From assembly GCF_019966595.1 (NCBI RefSeq), contig NZ_JAINFJ010000008.1, positions 124,001 to 188,000 on the forward strand: a DNA stretch of 64,000 nucleotides, given 5' to 3'. A program made the position numbers and the translations under genes. The DNA is from Oricola indica. Lineage in GTDB: Bacteria > Pseudomonadota > Alphaproteobacteria > Rhizobiales > Rhizobiaceae. This document shows, piece after piece, positions 1-8,945 of this stretch. Position 1 is the first letter of the stretch. Each line of letters opens with the position of its first letter. Below the pieces are notes generated by a model. It worked only from the letters and a program-made list of their open reading frames with translations, had not been told where the DNA came from and made no database searches.

Positions 1-204
1 AAACTCGGCAAGAGCGGAGCCGAGGCGGAAGCCTATGCGAAGGAAGTGATCATCGCGGACCTCGAAGAGGCCGGCGACGAGGACGTCTTCCGCAAGATCC
101 GCGGTGATTTCGATGCCGCAAGCGTCGATCAGTCGGACCACCAGATCCGCCGCACCATGGAAGAACTGCTCGCCGAGGCGGTCAAGCAGGTCCAGAGCGA
201 CTGA
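1..204 (+). CDS. F1-ATPase zeta-type inhibitor (DUF1476), C-terminal part
   Basis: The gene is cut by the left edge, so only the last 67 residues are visible in frame 1, ending VKQVQSD. The acidic helical composition and the segments AEAYAKEVI, DEDVFRKI and DHQIRRTMEELL match the DUF1476 family. Its characterised member in Paracoccus denitrificans is the zeta subunit that inhibits the F1-ATPase. The known role is to block ATP hydrolysis by cytoplasmic F1; that this copy does so is inferred. The family is largely confined to alphaproteobacteria, which helps place the organism. The aldolase gene begins 13 nt after the stop. Confidence 0.85.
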   Translation, partial: KLGKSGAEAEAYAKEVIIADLEEAGDEDVFRKIRGDFDAASVDQSDHQIRRTMEELLAEAVKQVQSD

Positions 205-217
205 TCCGGCGCCCGAC

Positions 218-991
218 ATGACCCATGACTATTCCCTCGCGGACCGGCTGAGCGCCGGCGAGACGGTGTTTACCGTCTGGTCGTCGCTTCCCGATCTCGG
301 CCTCATCGAAGTGTTCGCGCAGGGCCCGTTCGGCGCCGTCACGCTGGACATGCAACATGGCGCGCATCACGTCGAAAGCGTCGCGCGGGGGCTTTCTCCG
401 GTCATTACAGGCGGAAAACCGGCGGTTGTGCGTATCGCCCAGGGCGATTTCGGCATGGCGTCGCGTGCGCTCGACATGGGCGCGGATGCGGTGATCGCAC
501 CGATGATCAATTCCATCGAGGACGCGAAAGCGTTTCGCGATGCGATGAAGTATCCACCCGTTGGCGGGCGGTCCTGGGGGCCGACGCGCGCGCTCAAGCT
601 GCGCGGGTTGGCCGGCGGAAACGACCATCTCTCGACAGCCAACAGGAAGACGCTGGCCTTCGCGATGATCGAGACCCGTGAGGCCTACGCGATCGCCGCC
701 GATATCGCCGCGCTGGACGGGATCGACGGCCTGTTTGTCGGGCCTTCGGATTTCTCGATTGCATGGTCGAACGGCGCGGCGGTGAACCCGGCGTCGGAGG
801 ACATGCAGGAAGCGGTGGCGAATGTCGCGCGCATCGCCCGCGACTCCGGAAAGCATGCGGCGATTTTCGCAGCGGCACCGTCCGCTGCGCCAAGTTACAT
901 CGAACTCGGCTATCGTTTCATCGCGCTTGGCCTGGATACGGTGATGCTCGATGCCGGGCAGAAAGCGATCCTGGCGGCCGCCGAAGCATAA
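218..991 (+). CDS. HpcH/HpaI-family class II aldolase
   Basis: A 257-residue protein starting MTHDYSLADRL. The open frame extends upstream, but that part overlaps the DUF1476 gene and is not conserved-looking, so the ATG at 218 is chosen. Family landmarks include VTLDMQHG near residue 46, the metal- and pyruvate-binding stretch MIETREAY near 150, and DGLFVGPSDFSIA near 170. HpcH/HpaI enzymes are metal-dependent aldolases that cleave or form pyruvate-derived hydroxy-acids such as 2,4-dihydroxyhept-2-enedioate. No catabolic partner genes lie beside it, so the physiological substrate cannot be named. Confidence is high for the family and low for the substrate. Confidence 0.85.
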   Translation: MTHDYSLADRLSAGETVFTVWSSLPDLGLIEVFAQGPFGAVTLDMQHGAHHVESVARGLSPVITGGKPAVVRIAQGDFGMASRALDMGADAVIAPMINSIEDAKAFRDAMKYPPVGGRSWGPTRALKLRGLAGGNDHLSTANRKTLAFAMIETREAYAIAADIAALDGIDGLFVGPSDFSIAWSNGAAVNPASEDMQEAVANVARIARDSGKHAAIFAAAPSAAPSYIELGYRFIALGLDTVMLDAGQKAILAAAEA

Positions 992-1001
992 ATCGGCGGC
1001 G

Positions 1002-1550
1002 CTAAAGCCGTTTCATGAATTCCGAGAAGACCATCAAACCTTCAGGCCAGGGCCCGTGTCCCGATTCGGCGTTGATGTGGCCGGATTCGCCCGCATCGAC
1101 GAGGAACGAGCCCCACGCATCGGCGATATCGTCGGCCTCCTCGTAACTGGAGAACGGGTCGTTTCGGCTGGCCACCACGAAAGAGGGGAAGGGCAGCGGG
1201 TCGCGCGGATAGGGGCCAAAGGTCATCAGGTGCTTCGGCCGGACATCCGGATTGGCGACGTCGGGCGGCGCAACAAAGAACCCGCCGCGGACGTTCTCGG
1301 CTCCGTCCCGGATCGCGTGCACGGCCGCCGCGACTCCCAGAGAATGCGCCACGAGAACGACCGGCCTTTCCGCACGATCGATTTCCTCGCGCACACGCGC
1401 GATCCAGTCCTCGCGTACCGGCTTCGACCACTCGGCCTGTTCAACGCGGCGCGCGGACGGCATGCCGCTTTGCCACCGGCTTTGCCAATGATCGGGCCCG
1501 GAATTGGTGTAGCCGGGGATGATGAGGATTTCTGCGTCCTTGATCTTCAT
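1002..1550 (-). CDS. RBBP9/YdeN-family serine hydrolase
   Basis: A 182-residue alpha/beta hydrolase. The start MKIKDAEILIIPG is preferred over a longer frame whose extra 15 residues are unlike the family. The oxyanion-region motif IPGYTNSGPDHWQ lies near residues 10-22, the nucleophile elbow GHSLG-like VAHSLGVAAA near 75, the acid region SRNDPFSS near 120 and the histidine segment GHINAESGHGPWP near 150. This matches the DUF1234/RBBP9 family of small serine hydrolases, whose substrates are generally unknown. It is convergent with the aldolase gene, with 10 nt between the two stops. Confidence 0.85.
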   Translation of the reverse strand: MKIKDAEILIIPGYTNSGPDHWQSRWQSGMPSARRVEQAEWSKPVREDWIARVREEIDRAERPVVLVAHSLGVAAAVHAIRDGAENVRGGFFVAPPDVANPDVRPKHLMTFGPYPRDPLPFPSFVVASRNDPFSSYEEADDIADAWGSFLVDAGESGHINAESGHGPWPEGLMVFSEFMKRL

Positions 1551-1617
1551 GCGTCGGAGGTCGGCATTCCGCCGCCATTTGTCAATCCGGCGCATGAAGA
1601 GTTTTCGAGGCAGGGCG

Positions 1618-1842
1618 TTACTGAGCCGCCGGCACGGTATCCGAGATCGCCGGGGCCGTGACGGCGGGGGCGGTCACTTCGGTGTCGATGTTCCCGGTTC
1701 CGCCAGACATGAAGAAAATGCCGACGATCATGAGGGCGATGACGCCCAAGGCGATCATCGGGCCGGTCGAACTGGCTTTTCCGGTGTCCTGATAGGGATA
1801 CATGCCGGATCGGGTGTCGAAGTCGTCGCGATAGTCCACCAT
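1618..1842 (-). CDS. small single-pass membrane protein, function unknown
   Basis: A 74-residue protein starting MVDYRDDFDT, with a good Shine-Dalgarno (GGAGA) about 7 nt upstream. A hydrophilic N-terminus of about 28 residues is followed by one hydrophobic helix (PMIALGVIALMIVGIFFMSG, residues 29-48) and an alanine/proline/threonine-rich tail predicted to be periplasmic. I do not recognise a named domain. Similar short proteins with one helix and a low-complexity tail are common in Hyphomicrobiales. It is separated from the neighbouring genes and probably transcribed alone. Confidence 0.65.
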   Translation of the reverse strand: MVDYRDDFDTRSGMYPYQDTGKASSTGPMIALGVIALMIVGIFFMSGGTGNIDTEVTAPAVTAPAISDTVPAAQ

Positions 1843-2069
1843 TTAAGGTCTCCTTTCATCCGATTGCGGATGAGAGAAACCTGGCGGTTGAAAATGGTGA
1901 TTTCCGAGCCGATCGGTTCACATGGCGTTTCGGTTCGAAAGGAATCGCGTTCCATTCGGGTCTGGCCGGAAAATGAAAGAAAATACAGATCGTTAGAGAT
2001 TTTCAGCCCGGATCAAACGAGATTACGCCCGGTCACAATCCGGGAGAATCCGGCGCACTCTCGCGCGGT

Positions 2070-2936
2070 TTAGCGGAAAAACCGCAGACGCGACCCGAAT
2101 ACGTTGACCGCAAGACCGACGAAGACCAGCGCCGATCCCGCTGCCGTCAGGGGCGTCAGCGCTTCGCCGAATACGATCGCCGTAGAGACCATTCCGAATA
2201 CCGGGATAAGCAGCGCGAACGGGGTCACGGTGGCGGCTGGATGACTGCGCAGCAGATGGATCCATGCCGCGAAGGCGAACACGGTGGTCGGGTAGGCGAG
2301 AAAGGCGATCGACAGCGCCGATGTGACGGAGGGAACATGATCGGGCAAGCCGAACATCGTGCCTTCGAAGACCATGGACAGCGCAAACAGGGGAATCGGT
2401 GCGGCGAGGCTCGACCAGCCCACGAAGCCCAGCATTGCGGTTGGCTTTGCCGCTTTTGCGATGATGTTCGCCAGGCCCCATGCCGCGGCCGAGGCTATAA
2501 CCATCAGGAAAGGCACCGGTGGCGTGATTTCGGCATTCGCGAAGCCGATCAGCAGGATGCCAGACACCGCGACTGCCGCGCCGGCGATTTCATGCCTGCG
2601 CGGCCGTTCGGAAAAGACGATGACGGCAAACAGCACGGTGAAGAACACCTGCATCTGCACCACCAGCGAGGCGAGGCCCGGCGGCATGCCCAGCCGGATC
2701 GCCGAAAACAGCAGACCGAACATCACCGCGCCCTGCGTCACGCCGTAAGCGACCAGAAGCCGGAGCGGCACCTTGGGGACCGGAACGAAGAAGATCAGCG
2801 GGATTGCGGCGAAGAGATAACGGTAGCCCGTCACCAGCAAGGGCGGCAGGTCGGTGACCGCCAGCTTGATCGCGACGAAAGCGAAGCCGTACATGGCGCT
2901 TGCCAGGATGGCGAGCAGGATATGCGCAACGGGCAT
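2070..2936 (-). CDS. EamA-family (DMT superfamily) transporter
   Basis: A 288-residue integral membrane protein with about ten hydrophobic helices arranged as two EamA repeats, the usual size for drug/metabolite transporter superfamily exporters. Signature-like segments are YGFAFVAIKLAVTDLPP in helix 1 and PVFGMVSTAIVFGEALTP near residue 245, the latter matching the helix-9 region of the second repeat. Members export amino acids, metabolites or toxic compounds across the inner membrane; RhaT, YdcZ and EamA are relatives. No substrate can be inferred. It lies 47 nt beyond the purB stop on the opposite side from purB's start. Confidence 0.85.
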   Translation of the reverse strand: MPVAHILLAILASAMYGFAFVAIKLAVTDLPPLLVTGYRYLFAAIPLIFFVPVPKVPLRLLVAYGVTQGAVMFGLLFSAIRLGMPPGLASLVVQMQVFFTVLFAVIVFSERPRRHEIAGAAVAVSGILLIGFANAEITPPVPFLMVIASAAAWGLANIIAKAAKPTAMLGFVGWSSLAAPIPLFALSMVFEGTMFGLPDHVPSVTSALSIAFLAYPTTVFAFAAWIHLLRSHPAATVTPFALLIPVFGMVSTAIVFGEALTPLTAAGSALVFVGLAVNVFGSRLRFFR

Positions 2937-2983
2937 CTGATCTGTCCGGGCCGGAACGCGCCGGCGCGCGCCAAGTCAGTCGA

Positions 2984-4291
2984 TCAGGCGGTTCCGAAAA
3001 CCCGCCTGAAGATCGTATCGACATGCTTGGTGTGATAGCCGAGATCGAATTTCTCGCGGATCGTTTCCTCGGGCAGGGCAGCGCGCACATCGGCGTCGGC
3101 GAGGAGCTCCTCCAGGAAATCCTTGTCCTGTTCCCAGACCTTCATGGCATTGCGCTGCACCAGACGATAGGCGTCCTCGCGGCTCACGCCGGCCTGGGTG
3201 AGGGCGAGGAGCATGCGTTGCGAATGCACGAGGCCACGGAATTTGTTGAGGTTCGCCAGCATGTTGTCGGGATAGACGACAAGCTTGTCGATGACACCGG
3301 TCAGGCGCGCCAGCGCGAAATCGAGCGTCACCGTCGCGTCCGGGCCGATCATGCGTTCGACCGAAGAATGCGAGATATCGCGCTCATGCCACAGCGCCAC
3401 GTTTTCCATCGCCGGATTGGCGTAGGCGCGCACCATGCGGGCGAGGCCGGTGAGGTTTTCGGTCAGCACGGGGTTGCGCTTGTGCGGCATGGCCGACGAG
3501 CCTTTCTGGCCCGGCGAGAAATATTCCTCGGCCTCCAGCACCTCGGTGCGCTGAAGATGACGGATCTCGACCGAGAGGCGCTCGATCGATGACGCGATGA
3601 CGCCGAGCGTCGCGAAGAACATCGCGTGGCGGTCACGCGGGATGACCTGCGTCGAGACGGGTTCGGCGGTCAGGCCCATCGCCTCGGCGACATGCTCCTC
3701 CACCTGGGGATCGATATTGGCGAAGGTGCCGACCGCGCCGGAAATGGCGCAGGTCGCGATTTCCGCGCGCGCATGAACCAGCCTTTCGCGGCAACGCGAG
3801 AATTCCGCATAGGCCTGCGCGAGCTTGACGCCGAATGTGGTCGGCTCTGCATGGATGCCGTGGCTGCGGCCGATCGTGATCGTGTCCTTGTGCTCGAAGG
3901 CGCGCTTCTTCAGCGCGGCAAGCAGGGCGTCCATGTCGGCGAGTAGGAGGTCCGTCGCCCGCATCAGCTGCACGTTGAAGCAGGTGTCGAGCACATCCGA
4001 CGAGGTCATGCCCTGGTGGACGAAACGGGCGTCCGGCCCGACGATCTCGGCCAGATGCGTCAGGAAGGCGATCACGTCGTGCTTGGTTTCGCGCTCGATC
4101 TCGTCGATGCGGTCGATATCGAAGGTTGCCGCCCCGCCCTTGTCCCAGATGGTTTTCGCCGCGCTTTCCGGGATCACGCCCAATTTCGCGAGCGCGTCGC
4201 AGGCATGCGCCTCGATTTCGAACCAGATACGGAACTTGGTCTCCTGCGACCAGATCGCGACCATTTCCGGCCGGGAATAGCGGGGAATCAT
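2984..4291 (-). CDS. purB: adenylosuccinate lyase
   Basis: A 435-residue member of the fumarase/aspartase superfamily, catalysing two fumarate-releasing steps of purine synthesis (SAICAR to AICAR, and adenylosuccinate to AMP) in the cytoplasm. The start MIPRYSRPEM is the usual one for alphaproteobacterial PurB and has an AAAGG box upstream; the extra seven codons ahead of it begin with TTG and are rejected. Visible motifs are HQGMTSSDVLDT near residue 90, GRSHGIHAEPTT near 140 and the superfamily signature GSSAMPHKRNP near 265, whose serine is the catalytic base loop. Length and motifs are intact, so it should be functional. Confidence 0.97.
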   Translation of the reverse strand: MIPRYSRPEMVAIWSQETKFRIWFEIEAHACDALAKLGVIPESAAKTIWDKGGAATFDIDRIDEIERETKHDVIAFLTHLAEIVGPDARFVHQGMTSSDVLDTCFNVQLMRATDLLLADMDALLAALKKRAFEHKDTITIGRSHGIHAEPTTFGVKLAQAYAEFSRCRERLVHARAEIATCAISGAVGTFANIDPQVEEHVAEAMGLTAEPVSTQVIPRDRHAMFFATLGVIASSIERLSVEIRHLQRTEVLEAEEYFSPGQKGSSAMPHKRNPVLTENLTGLARMVRAYANPAMENVALWHERDISHSSVERMIGPDATVTLDFALARLTGVIDKLVVYPDNMLANLNKFRGLVHSQRMLLALTQAGVSREDAYRLVQRNAMKVWEQDKDFLEELLADADVRAALPEETIREKFDLGYHTKHVDTIFRRVFGTA

Positions 4292-4355
4292 GAGGGACGC
4301 CTTTACGGACAATGAGAGAATATGCGCTGCCAGTTACCAGACCGCCGCGCCGCGC

Positions 4356-4874
4356 TCAACTCGCCCTTCGGGTTAACCACCAACTCATCGCGACCAGGGA
4401 GACCGGGCCGAGCGGCCAGTAGAGCCGCGTGCCGAGGACCGCGAACTGATATGTCGAGCCAAGCGCGGTGTAGAATTGCTGGTAGAACCAGACGATCGAC
4501 AGCGGATAGCCGTGCCACTGCGCGTAATAGGTCCGGTATTCGAGCGCCAGCACGCCCGCGGTCGCACCAAGCGTGAAGAGGGTCAGCACACAGGCTGCGA
4601 TCAGCAGGCTCCAGGGATGCGAACTGCGCCGGACAAGCCACAAGATTGGAAAGTGCGCGAAGAGATAGCCGATGAGGCCGCCTACGCCGTAGAGGGCAGC
4701 GATCTCGACGACCTGCGGATCGAGAATGCGACCGCGCTCAAAGAGCAGGCCGACAAGCGCCGACTGGCCCATCAGGACGGCCCATGCCAACGCGGTGGCG
4801 ACGATCTGCAAGAGACGTGTCAGCATGCTCGATTGCGCCACCGCAGGGCGTGCAAGGGCGACAGATGTTTCCAT
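4356..4874 (-). CDS. four-helix membrane protein, function unknown
   Basis: A 172-residue protein with four clear hydrophobic segments: LLQIVATALAWAVLMGQSAL (about 20-40), VEIAALYGVGGLIGYLFAHF (55-75), SLLIAACVLTLFTLGATAGV (88-108) and a final segment near 150-165. Aromatic residues are frequent between helices 3 and 4 (YRTYYAQWHGYPL). I do not recognise the family. It begins 4 nt before the stop of the DUF2259 gene upstream, suggesting co-transcription with that secreted protein. Confidence 0.65.
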   Translation of the reverse strand: METSVALARPAVAQSSMLTRLLQIVATALAWAVLMGQSALVGLLFERGRILDPQVVEIAALYGVGGLIGYLFAHFPILWLVRRSSHPWSLLIAACVLTLFTLGATAGVLALEYRTYYAQWHGYPLSIVWFYQQFYTALGSTYQFAVLGTRLYWPLGPVSLVAMSWWLTRRAS

Positions 4875-4878
4875 GGCG

Positions 4879-5613
4879 TCAGTTTGCCGGACGCCTTGTC
4901 ACGGCCATCCACCGGTGGTCCGGTCCTTCGAAACCGTAGCTGATCACGCTGATCATGACCGCGAGCGCCGACTGGCCGTTTTGCATGAATGTCTGGACGC
5001 CGCCGATCCGGTAGCCGATCGGGCAGCCGCGGCTGGAAGGCACCGAACTGTCTTCGTGAAGGATTTCGGTCGTACCACCGGGAGAGGCATCGATGGAGAG
5101 CAGGCGGAACCCGGTGGTGGTGTCGTTGAGCCCGGCACAGGTGCCGGACGCCGCGAAGCTCAGTTCCTCTATCCTGAATTCGAGCGGCGAATCGATCGCC
5201 GGGAAAACAGGGCGCGGATTGACCGCCATGCGATGCGGATCGGCGGAAAGCTCGGTAATCGCATTGAACCCCGCCAGGTATCCCGGATTGTCGGCGAGTT
5301 CCGCGTCGGTGACGATTCCCTGTCCCGCCGTCATCGCCTGCTGGCGCGCCGCATCGACGTTGACGGTCTCGTCGTCCAGACGAACGCGGATCGGTGAGGG
5401 CGAAACGAAGCTGTCGCTCGCCGTATCGATGTAGAAGCGGTTGGCATAGGGAAAGCCGGAGCCGTCCTGGCGTCCGTATTCCTCGAATGCGAAAATCGCG
5501 CCGTCGGCGCTGAAACCGAGAATATCGAGCGTTGATGCGTCGCCGGCACAAACCGGTGATACGGCAGCCGCGATGACGAGTGCCGAACTACCGAGAACAC
5601 TGCAAATCCTCAT
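4879..5613 (-). CDS. secreted DUF2259-family protein
   Basis: A 244-residue protein. The ATG at 5613 is chosen because it has a strong GGAGGG ribosome site and opens a classic signal peptide (MRICSVLGSSALVIAAAV, cleavage expected after VCAG). The mature N-terminus LDILGFSADGAIFAFEEYG and the segment YIDTASDSFV fit DUF2259, periplasmic proteins predicted to form a beta-rich fold and found mainly in Hyphomicrobiales. The role is unknown. The longer open frame (up to 5829) lacks an upstream ribosome site. The four-helix membrane protein follows immediately, so the pair may work together in the envelope. Confidence 0.8.
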   Translation of the reverse strand: MRICSVLGSSALVIAAAVSPVCAGDASTLDILGFSADGAIFAFEEYGRQDGSGFPYANRFYIDTASDSFVSPSPIRVRLDDETVNVDAARQQAMTAGQGIVTDAELADNPGYLAGFNAITELSADPHRMAVNPRPVFPAIDSPLEFRIEELSFAASGTCAGLNDTTTGFRLLSIDASPGGTTEILHEDSSVPSSRGCPIGYRIGGVQTFMQNGQSALAVMISVISYGFEGPDHRWMAVTRRPAN

Positions 5614-5723
5614 TTGCGCCCTCCTGTCATCCCGTTTGATTGCCTTGCTCCTATTCTGGGACCATGTGTCGACGCTGTCCAGCAGCGACGACATCAGGTT
5701 GCGGACAAGGTAAAGGCCGGGGC

Positions 5724-6737
5724 TCAGGAACGGTCCGACCAGACCGGAAGGACATCGCCTTCGCTTGGCGTGGCAGCATGAACCCCGCGCGCGATGGCCC
5801 GTGACATCGTTGCGGCCGCTGCCGCGCACAGGTCGATGAAATCATCGCCGCCGGGGCGAAGCGATTTGTGCCCCGTCGAGACGGCAAAGACGAGATCGCC
5901 ATCCATCGGCGTGTGACAGGGCCAGATGGCGCGCGCGAAACCGTCATGGGCCGAAATCGCCAGACGCTTGCATTCGGCCTTGGTCAGCAGCGCGTCGGTG
6001 GCGATGACGGCGATGGTCGTGTTGGCGCGGGGATTGACCGCCCTGTGCTTGAGGCGGATGTCCGTGGCGCCTTCCGGTAGCGGCGTCGGCAAGCCGAGCC
6101 CGCCGAACTCGTCGCCGATCTCGAAGGGCGCTGCCCAGAAATGGCGCGTTCCGCCGATCGTGGTCGTACCGACCGGATTGGCCGCCGCAAGCGCCCCCAC
6201 CGTGGCGCCCGATCCCTCCAGCACCGCGGAGGCCGATCCGAGGCCGCCTTTCAGGTCGGCCGTGCGCGCGCCGGCGCCTGCACCGGCAGTGCCGAGCGCG
6301 AACTCGGTATCGGCGGCTTTCAGCGCGTCGTATCCCAATTCGCGATAGGGCGGATAGCGTCCCCAGTCCTTGTTGCCGCCATTTGCGAGATCGAACAGGA
6401 TGGCCGCCGGCACGATGGGGATACGGTGGGGACCGGCGGCGAAACCGCGTCCCGCCTCGACGAGCGCCGCCTGAACGCCGGACGCCGCGTCCAGTCCGAA
6501 GGCCGAACCGCCGGAAAGCACCAGCGCATCGACGGTCTCGACCGTTTGGTGTGGCTCGAGAAGGTCTGTTTCCCTCGTACCCGGCGCACCGCCGAGAATC
6601 TGTACGGCGGCGGTCGATGGTTTTTCGCAGAGAATGGCGGTGACGCCGGATTTCAGGTGCGGATCGTCGGCATTCCCGACGGCAATTCCCGCCACATCGG
6701 TAATCAGGTTCCGCTTGCCGCGCGTCCAGTCGGTCAC
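5724..6737 (-). CDS. P1-family peptidase (DmpA/NylC-like Ntn hydrolase)
   Basis: A protein of 337 residues if it starts at the GTG at 6737, which overlaps the stop of the upstream binding-protein gene (GTGA). The N-terminal pattern NLITDVAGIAVGNADD, the glycine-rich LSGGSAFGLDAASGV (about residue 75) and NPVGTTTIGG (about 195) identify peptidase family S58/P1. These are N-terminal-nucleophile hydrolases that self-cleave and include D-aminopeptidase DmpA, beta-aminopeptidase BapA and the nylon oligomer hydrolase NylC. The exact self-cleavage residue is not certain here. Coupling to a periplasmic binding protein suggests that the captured ligand or a derivative is its substrate (inference). Confidence 0.85.
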   Translation of the reverse strand: MTDWTRGKRNLITDVAGIAVGNADDPHLKSGVTAILCEKPSTAAVQILGGAPGTRETDLLEPHQTVETVDALVLSGGSAFGLDAASGVQAALVEAGRGFAAGPHRIPIVPAAILFDLANGGNKDWGRYPPYRELGYDALKAADTEFALGTAGAGAGARTADLKGGLGSASAVLEGSGATVGALAAANPVGTTTIGGTRHFWAAPFEIGDEFGGLGLPTPLPEGATDIRLKHRAVNPRANTTIAVIATDALLTKAECKRLAISAHDGFARAIWPCHTPMDGDLVFAVSTGHKSLRPGGDDFIDLCAAAAATMSRAIARGVHAATPSEGDVLPVWSDRS

Positions 6738-7903
6738 TGAATGGAGCCCGTGCTGGAACCGCCGGAAACCGCGACGGGGCGGCCGTCCTCGATCACGAAG
6801 ATCCGGAACAGATTGCGCGAAACATTGCCATCGCCGTCGAAGCGGATGGGGCCCAGCACCGTCTGGAAGGTACGGCCGAGGAAATCGCCGAAAAAAATCG
6901 GTTCGTCGGCATCGAGCCCTTCGAGAGCGGCCATCGCGATCTGCAACGCGGCATAGGTCGGGACGAGGTAGCTGTTGCCGATGACAGTCGCGCCTTCCGT
7001 GGCGTCGGCAAGCGCCTTGGGAAGCTCTCCCGCTCCCGACCAGGCGGGCAGTGCGCCGAGGATGGTTCCGTCGGCCAGCACGGCATCGTCCGGCGAGGCG
7101 ACGAAGGCGCTTCCTCCGGCAAGTGTCAGCGACACGCCAACGGCTTCGGCATCCGCACCGATGATTGCCGCGTCGAAGGCGTCGCCGCCAACGAAGACAT
7201 GCGTCGCGCCGGATTTTTGCAGCCGCCGAACCAGCGCCACCTGATTTTCCAGTTGCGGCCGGTAGGTGTCGGTAAAGACCGGTTTCAGATTGTCTTCCTC
7301 GAGCCGGAAGCGAACCTCTTCGGCGATCTGGCGGCCGTAAAGCGTGCCGTCGTCGATGATCGCGAAATTGATGCCGCGCCACGCTTCCTTGAGATAATCG
7401 GCAATGGCGTCGGCTTCGTCGGACGCCTTTGGCGCAAGGCGCAGGACCGGCCAGTTGCCCTTGCGCCGGTCCACGGTAATCGCCTCGGACTGCACGCCGA
7501 TCAGCAGCAGCGGAATATTGGCATCCGCGAGTTTCGGCATGGCGGCATCGAAGGCTTCGATGCAGGGATAGCCGATGGCGATCCGCACGCGCGATTCGAT
7601 CATCTCGTCGGCGGTTTTCACGCCGCCCTCCGGCTCGCATTCGTCGTCATGGAGTTCGATACGCGCATCCGGAAACCGGTCCACCGCTGCCCGCGCGCCT
7701 TTCTCGATTTCCTTGCCCACGACGGCGTAGAAGCCGCTGATCGGCGCGGAAACGCCGATTGCGCCGCCTTCCTTTGCAACCACGGGCGCGGACAGCAGCA
7801 ACATGGCGGCAGCGGCAACCGCCGCGCGAACGCCAAAACGCCCGAAGCGGGGAGCATTCTGTCTCGAATTGCGACTGCGTCTGGACATGTCACTTTGATG
7901 CAC
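6734..7903 (-). CDS. ABC transporter periplasmic binding protein (LivJ/type I fold)
   Basis: A 389-residue exported protein. A twin-basic-rich N-region (SRRSRNSR) precedes the hydrophobic core AAVAAAAMLLLSAPVVA, with cleavage expected after VVAK. The mature domain has LivJ-like features: IGVSAPISGFYAVVGKEIEKGA, DDECEPEGGVKTADEMI and the second-lobe FAIIDDGTLYGRQIAEEV. Such proteins bind branched-chain amino acids, amides or aromatic acids for HAAT-family ABC importers. No permease or ATPase gene is adjacent. The gene overlaps the P1 peptidase by 4 nt. The ATG at 7888 (MSRRSRNS) is an equally possible start. Confidence 0.85.
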   Translation of the reverse strand: MHQSDMSRRSRNSRQNAPRFGRFGVRAAVAAAAMLLLSAPVVAKEGGAIGVSAPISGFYAVVGKEIEKGARAAVDRFPDARIELHDDECEPEGGVKTADEMIESRVRIAIGYPCIEAFDAAMPKLADANIPLLLIGVQSEAITVDRRKGNWPVLRLAPKASDEADAIADYLKEAWRGINFAIIDDGTLYGRQIAEEVRFRLEEDNLKPVFTDTYRPQLENQVALVRRLQKSGATHVFVGGDAFDAAIIGADAEAVGVSLTLAGGSAFVASPDDAVLADGTILGALPAWSGAGELPKALADATEGATVIGNSYLVPTYAALQIAMAALEGLDADEPIFFGDFLGRTFQTVLGPIRFDGDGNVSRNLFRIFVIEDGRPVAVSGGSSTGSIQ

Positions 7904-8028
7904 GCCGCGCCGCCTCAGGGCAAGGCCAAAGGTGGCGCTTTCGGGTCGTGACCGATCAGCCCTTGGCGACGGACGCCACCGTCTCTATGTTCCGCGGAAC
8001 CGGTTGCCTCGGAGCGAATGACCACGAC

Positions 8029-8943
8029 ATGACGATTGCACTGCCCGCCTCGATCGACGAAACCCTGTCATTGCTGAACGGCGAGGACTATGTCGCCGAC
8101 CGTTCGCTGGCCACCGTGCTGTATCTCAGCCTGAAGATGGGCCGCCCATTGTTCCTGGAAGGCGAGGCCGGCGTCGGCAAGACGGAAATCGCCAAGGTGT
8201 TGTCGAAGGCACTAGACCGGCCGTTGATCCGGCTGCAATGCTATGAGGGGCTCGATATTTCCTCGGCGGTCTATGAATGGAACTATGCCGCGCAGATGAT
8301 CGACATCCGGATCGCCGAGGCGTCCGGCGAGACGAAGCGCGAGACGCTCCACAAGGACATTTTCTCGGACGACTACCTGATCCGCCGCCCGGTGCTGGAA
8401 GCCCTGTCCGGCGAACCCGGCCGGCCGCCGGTCTTCCTGATCGACGAACTCGACCGCACCGATGAAGCCTTCGAGGCCTTCCTTCTGGAGGTGCTGTCCG
8501 ATTTTCAGGTCACCATACCGGAATACGGGACGATCAAGGCCGTCGAGCGGCCCGCCGTGATCATCACGACCAACCGGACGCGCGAGATCCACGACGCGTT
8601 GAAGCGTCGTTGCCTCTATCACTGGGTCGATTACCCGACCGCCGAGCGCGAACTGGAAATTGTCGCCCGCAAGGCGCCGCAGGCCAATCGCCGCCTCTCG
8701 GAAGAGGTGGTTGGCTATGTCCAGAAGCTGCGCGAGATGGAATTGTTCAAGGCTCCGGGCGTCGCGGAGACGATTGACTGGGCGACTGCGCTCACGGAAC
8801 TGGACCGCGTCGCCCTCGACCCGGCAACGATTTCCGACACGATCGGCGTTCTCCTGAAATACCAGGACGATATCGCCCGGCTGCAAGGCTCCGAAGGCAA
8901 GCGCATCCTCGATGACGTCAAGGCCGATCTCGACGCGGCGTGA
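8029..8943 (+). CDS. MoxR-type AAA ATPase, CoxD-like
   Basis: A 304-residue AAA+ ATPase. Start MTIALPASIDETL is chosen because it matches CoxD-type proteins; the frame is open further upstream but that part overlaps the divergent promoter. Walker A GEAGVGKTEIAK is near residues 44-55, Walker B PVFLIDELDR near 132, and the sensor TTNRTREIHDALKRR near 178. CoxD of the carbon monoxide dehydrogenase cluster is a chaperone that helps assemble the [CuSMoO2] centre, and relatives accompany other molybdenum hydroxylases. It is translationally coupled to the VWA protein that follows, the usual MoxR-VWA partnership. Confidence 0.9.
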   Translation: MTIALPASIDETLSLLNGEDYVADRSLATVLYLSLKMGRPLFLEGEAGVGKTEIAKVLSKALDRPLIRLQCYEGLDISSAVYEWNYAAQMIDIRIAEASGETKRETLHKDIFSDDYLIRRPVLEALSGEPGRPPVFLIDELDRTDEAFEAFLLEVLSDFQVTIPEYGTIKAVERPAVIITTNRTREIHDALKRRCLYHWVDYPTAERELEIVARKAPQANRRLSEEVVGYVQKLREMELFKAPGVAETIDWATALTELDRVALDPATISDTIGVLLKYQDDIARLQGSEGKRILDDVKADLDAA

Positions 8944-8945
8944 CG

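Noticed and set aside
951-1661. A 236-codon plus-strand frame
   Set aside because: It is antisense to the RBBP9-type hydrolase, which has a full set of hydrolase motifs.
5724-7640. A 638-codon frame covering the P1 peptidase and most of the binding-protein gene
   Set aside because: The upstream half is an arginine-rich shadow of the binding protein in another frame; the family match begins at the GTG at 6737.
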